Below are positions 60,750 to 64,000 of a DNA stretch of 64,000 nt, in pieces. The DNA is taken from NCBI RefSeq assembly GCF_003696315.1, contig NZ_RFFN01000010.1, positions 20,486-84,485 of the forward strand, in the 5' to 3' direction. The translations under genes and the position numbers were made by a program. The notes under the pieces were generated by a model. It searched no databases and was not told the DNA's origin. It saw nothing but the letters and a program-made list of their open reading frames with translations. This DNA comes from Pseudomonas songnenensis (GTDB lineage Bacteria > Pseudomonadota > Gammaproteobacteria > Pseudomonadales > Pseudomonadaceae). Position 1 is the stretch's first letter. The number at the start of each line of letters is the position of its first letter.

Positions 60750-62210
60750 ATGACTCGTGAAAAACCGAAGAACCTCTGGCTGTCGCGCTGGGGTTTCATC
60801 CTCGCGGCAACCGGCTCGGCCGTGGGCCTGGGCAACATCTGGAAATTCCCCTACATCACCGGCGAATTCGGCGGTGGTGCCTTCGTACTGATGTACCTGC
60901 TGTGCATCCTCGCCATCGGCGTGCCGGTGATGATGTGCGAGATCGCCATTGGCCGCCGCGGCCGTGGCAGCCCGATCGACGCCATCGGCCGGGTGGTCCG
61001 CGAGAACAACGGCAACCCGCTGTGGAAGGCGGTCGGCGGCATGGCCATGACGGCCGGCTTCCTGATCCTCTGCTTCTACGTGGTAGTCGCCGGCTGGGCC
61101 TTCGCCTACACGGTGAAGATGCTTGACGGCTCCCTGGCGGCGACCAGCGTCGAGGCGCTGGGCGGGGTATTCGAGGCGCACAACGCCAACCCGTGGGAAC
61201 TCGGTGGCTGGAGCCTGCTGGTCGCGCTGCTGACGTTGTGGATCGTCGCCAAGGGCGTGCAGAAGGGCATCGAGAACGCCGTGCGCTGGATGATGCCGGG
61301 CCTGGCGGTGCTGCTGCTGATCCTCGTCGGCTATGCGGTAACCAGCGGCGGCTTTGATCAGGGCTTCGCCTTCCTGTTCAGCTTCGATACCTCGAAGATC
61401 ACCGGCGAGGCGCTGCTGGCCGCGCTCGGCCACGCCTTCTTCACCCTCAGCCTGGCGTCCGGCGCGATCCTCACCTACGGCTCGTATATTCCCGATGACC
61501 AGTCCATCGCCCGCACCACCTTCATGGTCGCCATTGCCGACACCTGTGTGGCGCTGCTGGCGGGCCTGGCGATCTTCCCGATCATCTTCGCCAATGGCAT
61601 GGACCCGACCGCCGGCCCCGGCCTGATCTTCATGAGCCTGCCGCTGGCCTTCCAGCAGATGCCGTTCGGCACTGCGTTCGGCGTGCTGTTCTTCGCCATG
61701 GTGTCGATCGCCGCGCTGACTTCGGCAATCTCGATGATCGAAGCGACCGTTGCCTACCTCAACGAGAAGCACGGCATCTCGCGCCTGAAGGCGGCGATGG
61801 GCTCGGGAGCGGTGCTGCTGGTGATCAGCATGCTGGCGATGCTCTCGTTCAACCTCATGTCCGGCTGGACGCCGATGGGCAAGAACTTCTTCGACTGGCT
61901 GGATTACCTGACCTCGCGCTGGATGATGCCGCTCGGCGGGATCTTCACTGTGCTGCTGGCCGGTTACGCATTGCGCAGCGAGATCATGCGTGACGAGCTG
62001 AACCTGCCGCCGCTGGGCTACGCGCTGTGGCTGTTCATGGTGCGCTACGTCTGCCCGGTGCTGATCCTGATGGTCTTCCTCCACGCCCTCGGCTGGCTGG
62101 GCTTCGACCCGCTGCAGCGCTGGTACTGGATCGCCGGTGCCATCGGCGCGCTCACGCTGGTTGGCGAGCTGCTACGTCCGCGGGTGATGCCGGCGCTGGC
62201 CGGGCGCTGA
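60750..62210 (+). CDS. Sodium-dependent amino-acid symporter 2 (NSS family)
   Basis: A 486-residue LeuT-like transporter, ATGSAVGLGNIWKFPYITGEF in TM1, ALGHAFFTLSLASGAILTYGSYIP and GPGLIFMSLPLAFQQMPFGTAFGVLFF onward. It resembles the symporter at 54832 over most of its length but is not identical, so the pair is an old duplication bracketing the tyrosine genes. It may carry a different amino acid. A strong terminator follows. Confidence 0.93.
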   Translation: MTREKPKNLWLSRWGFILAATGSAVGLGNIWKFPYITGEFGGGAFVLMYLLCILAIGVPVMMCEIAIGRRGRGSPIDAIGRVVRENNGNPLWKAVGGMAMTAGFLILCFYVVVAGWAFAYTVKMLDGSLAATSVEALGGVFEAHNANPWELGGWSLLVALLTLWIVAKGVQKGIENAVRWMMPGLAVLLLILVGYAVTSGGFDQGFAFLFSFDTSKITGEALLAALGHAFFTLSLASGAILTYGSYIPDDQSIARTTFMVAIADTCVALLAGLAIFPIIFANGMDPTAGPGLIFMSLPLAFQQMPFGTAFGVLFFAMVSIAALTSAISMIEATVAYLNEKHGISRLKAAMGSGAVLLVISMLAMLSFNLMSGWTPMGKNFFDWLDYLTSRWMMPLGGIFTVLLAGYALRSEIMRDELNLPPLGYALWLFMVRYVCPVLILMVFLHALGWLGFDPLQRWYWIAGAIGALTLVGELLRPRVMPALAGR

Positions 62211-62228
62211 GTTCATCCTGGGCAACAG

Positions 62229-62260
62229 GAAACGCCAGCCGCGAGGCTGGCGTTTCTGTT
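62229..62260 (+). terminator. Intrinsic terminator after symporter 2
   Basis: GAAACGCCAGCC / GGCTGGCGTTTC, perfect 12-bp stem (62229-62240 and 62245-62256), loop GCGA, followed by TGTTT. It closes the catabolic operon. Confidence 0.85.
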
Positions 62261-62341
62261 TCCGAGGCCGCGACTACGGTCAGGGCGCGGTACCGGGTGC
62301 CGACAGGCCTGGTGTATGAGTTGATCGATGTCATCTGATCG

Positions 62342-62368
62342 TAAAGTTCGGCTGGGCGTGGCCGACAC
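62342..62368 (+). promoter_or_regulatory. Sigma-28 (FliA) promoter of the chemoreceptor
   Basis: TAAA-N15-GCCGACAC, all -35 bases and seven of eight -10 bases of TAAA-N15-GCCGATAA, with the exact 15-bp spacer. It lies 73 bp before the chemoreceptor ATG, as is common for chemotaxis genes. Confidence 0.78.
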
Positions 62369-62440
62369 TTTGATTGAAAGCCAGGGATCTGGCGCACGGA
62401 ACAAGGTTGTTCATCTGCCCCAACCGTTGCGGACCACGCC

Positions 62441-64000
62441 ATGCCCAAGCACCTGAAGTTCAGCCACAAGATCCTTCTGGCCGCATCCCTGATCGTGATC
62501 GCGACCTTCTCGTTGTTCACCCTGTTCAACGATTACCTGCAGCGCAATGCCATTCGCGACAATCTCAACAGCTACCTCGACGAGATGGGTGATGTCACCG
62601 CGCACAACATCCAGAACTGGTTGTCCGGCCGTATCCTGCTGGTGGAAAGCGCCGCGCAGAGCATCGGTAGCGATGACGCCGAATCGCGCGTGGCCGAGCT
62701 GCTCGAACAGAAGGCGCTGGCTTCGACCTTCATGTTCAGTTACCTCGGTGGGCAGGACGGCAGCTTCCTCATGCGGCCTGCCGAAGAGATGCCTGCCGAC
62801 TACGATCCACGCGCGCGCCCCTGGTACAAGGACGCGATCGCTGCCGGTGGCTCGACGCTGACCGAACCCTATGTGGATGCGGCAAGCGGCGAGCTGGTCA
62901 TATCCATCGCCACTCCGGCGCAGCAGAACGGTCGCAACATTGGCGTCGTCGGCGGTGACCTGGGGCTCAAGGTGCTGGTGGAAATCATCAACGCGCTGGA
63001 CTTCAACGGCATGGGGCATGCGTTTTTGGTCAGCGGCGACGGCAAGATTCTGGTGCATCCGGACGGCAGCAAGGTGATGAAATCCCTTGGCGAACTGTTC
63101 CCCGGGCACACGCCATCGCTGGACGCCAACTACAGCGAGGTCGAACTGGACGGGCAGACGCGCATCCTCAGCTTCAGCCGCGTGCAGGGCCTGCCTTCGG
63201 TGACCTGGTACGTCGGTATCTCCCTGGACAAGGCCAAGGCCTACGCCGCGCTGGACAGTTTCCGCACCTCCGCGGTGGTTGCCGCGCTGATCGCCGTTGG
63301 CGTGATCCTGCTGCTGCTCGGCATGCTGATGCGCGTGCTGATGCGCCCCCTCACCGACATGGGCCGTGCCATGGCGAACATCGCTGAAGGCGAGGGCGAC
63401 CTGACCCGGCGGCTCGCGGTGCAATCGAAGGACGAGTTCGGCGAACTGGCCTCGGCCTTCAACCGCTTCGTCGAGCGAATCCACACCTCGATCCGCGAGG
63501 TGTCCTCGGCGACGCAGCAGGTCAATGAGGTTGCCGCCCGGGTGTTGGCCGCGTCCAACTCCTCGATGGCCAACTCCGATGAGCAGGCCAGCCGCACCAA
63601 CAGCGTGGCGGCGGCGATCAACGAGCTCGGCGCTGCCGCGCAGGAGATTGCGCGCAACGCGGCCGATGCCTCGCAGCAGGCCAGCGGCGCCCGGCATCAG
63701 GCCGAGGACGGTCGCCAGGTGGTGGAGCAGAACATTGCCGCGATGCGCGAGCTGTCGGCGAAGATCAGCGCCTCCTGTGCGCAGATCGAGGCGCTCAACG
63801 CCAAGACGGTGGACATCGGCCAGATTCTCGAAGTGATCAAGGGCATTTCCGAGCAGACCAACCTGCTCGCCCTGAACGCCGCCATCGAAGCGGCACGGGC
63901 CGGCGAGGCGGGCCGCGGTTTCGCCGTGGTCGCCGATGAGGTGCGCAACCTGGCGCACCGCACCCAGAGTTCGGCGCAGGAAATCCAGCAGATGATCGAG
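62441..64000 (+). CDS. Methyl-accepting chemotaxis protein, amino-acid type, 3' truncated
   Basis: 520 residues are present with no stop. Helix 1 is [19 protein letters not shown]; the periplasmic dCACHE domain (residues about 35-275) has [13 protein letters not shown] followed by [14 protein letters not shown], the Y-x-R-x-R-x-W-Y and downstream D motif known for amino-acid binding in PctA-like receptors. Helix 2 ([19 protein letters not shown]), HAMP, and the signalling tip ([37 protein letters not shown]) follow. The sigma-28 promoter lies upstream. It sits next to amino-acid transport genes. Confidence 0.93.
   Translation, partial: MPKHLKFSHKILLAASLIVIATFSLFTLFNDYLQRNAIRDNLNSYLDEMGDVTAHNIQNWLSGRILLVESAAQSIGSDDAESRVAELLEQKALASTFMFSYLGGQDGSFLMRPAEEMPADYDPRARPWYKDAIAAGGSTLTEPYVDAASGELVISIATPAQQNGRNIGVVGGDLGLKVLVEIINALDFNGMGHAFLVSGDGKILVHPDGSKVMKSLGELFPGHTPSLDANYSEVELDGQTRILSFSRVQGLPSVTWYVGISLDKAKAYAALDSFRTSAVVAALIAVGVILLLLGMLMRVLMRPLTDMGRAMANIAEGEGDLTRRLAVQSKDEFGELASAFNRFVERIHTSIREVSSATQQVNEVAARVLAASNSSMANSDEQASRTNSVAAAINELGAAAQEIARNAADASQQASGARHQAEDGRQVVEQNIAAMRELSAKISASCAQIEALNAKTVDIGQILEVIKGISEQTNLLALNAAIEAARAGEAGRGFAVVADEVRNLAHRTQSSAQEIQQMIE

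Noticed and set aside
1..64000. CRISPR arrays, tRNA genes, prophage or transposase genes
   Set aside because: No regular short direct repeats with spacers, no cloverleaf with CCA end, and no integrase or transposase motif was seen in any frame.

Overview
The window is a GC-rich gammaproteobacterial chromosome segment of the Pseudomonas stutzeri (Stutzerimonas) type. The evidence is gene content and gene order. The block thioredoxin/YbbN - DUF2796 zinc operon - OmpW, and the block nrdR-ribD-ribC-ribBA-ribH-nusB-thiL-pgpA-ribA, match the arrangement I recall around PA4047-PA4067 of P. aeruginosa. No tRNA, rRNA, prophage, transposase or CRISPR array was seen. Almost all of it looks like resident chromosome. 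The accessory-looking material is repeat elements and a few small regulatory or catabolic cassettes.

Layout. 1-3.3 kb: end of an MFS transporter gene, ssb, and two NAD-dependent sugar-nucleotide-type epimerase genes. 3.3-9.1 kb: an OmpW porin gene with a probable ANR site, then a six-gene TonB2-like energy-transduction operon (DUF3450, TtpC-like, ExbB, ExbD, TonB, TPR protein). 9.2-12.4 kb: a zinc-responsive operon (DUF2796, ABC ATPase, FtsX-like permease, DUF3299) behind a near-perfect Zur box. 12.4-17 kb: a small hypothetical, thioredoxin/YbbN, a YedE/YedF-type selenium or sulfur pair, a 2H phosphoesterase, a methyltransferase and a YbaY lipoprotein. 17-26 kb: the riboflavin/thiamine/phospholipid block with an FMN riboswitch, then ribA, a small membrane protein and BtuF. 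26.1-28.3 kb: btuB under a cobalamin riboswitch, facing btuF.

28.5-35.7 kb: sbcDC, a pair of large inverted repeats, a WYL-domain regulator and a 32-residue membrane protein. 35.7-40.1 kb: a BqsRS/CarRS-like two-component operon with two PepSY proteins and a perfect TTAAG-N6-TTAAG site, then a CusF-like protein, a DUF899 protein and a third PepSY protein. 40.3-44.7 kb: an RluA-type pseudouridine synthase, a Nei-type glycosylase, and an operon joining an archaeal-type thymidine/AMP phosphorylase to a PRPP synthetase. 44.8-49.3 kb: 3-hydroxybutyrate use (dehydrogenase, GntP permease, AtoE-type transporter) and a DUF192 protein.

49.3-64 kb: an amino-acid catabolic island. It runs Lrp-type regulator, fused indolepyruvate:ferredoxin oxidoreductase, Leu/Phe dehydrogenase, sodium symporter, HppD, HmgA-like dioxygenase, fumarylacetoacetase, maleylacetoacetate isomerase, a second sodium symporter. 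It ends in a dCACHE chemoreceptor with a sigma-28 promoter, cut by the window edge. Uptake, deamination, ring cleavage and chemotaxis to amino acids are thus encoded side by side.

The strongest regulatory observations are the Zur box, the BqsR-type box, the sigma-28 promoter, the two riboswitches (one with a large structured insert, one with a visible Shine-Dalgarno-sequestering hairpin) and the ANR-like site. All functions are inferred from reading the sequence; no database search was run.
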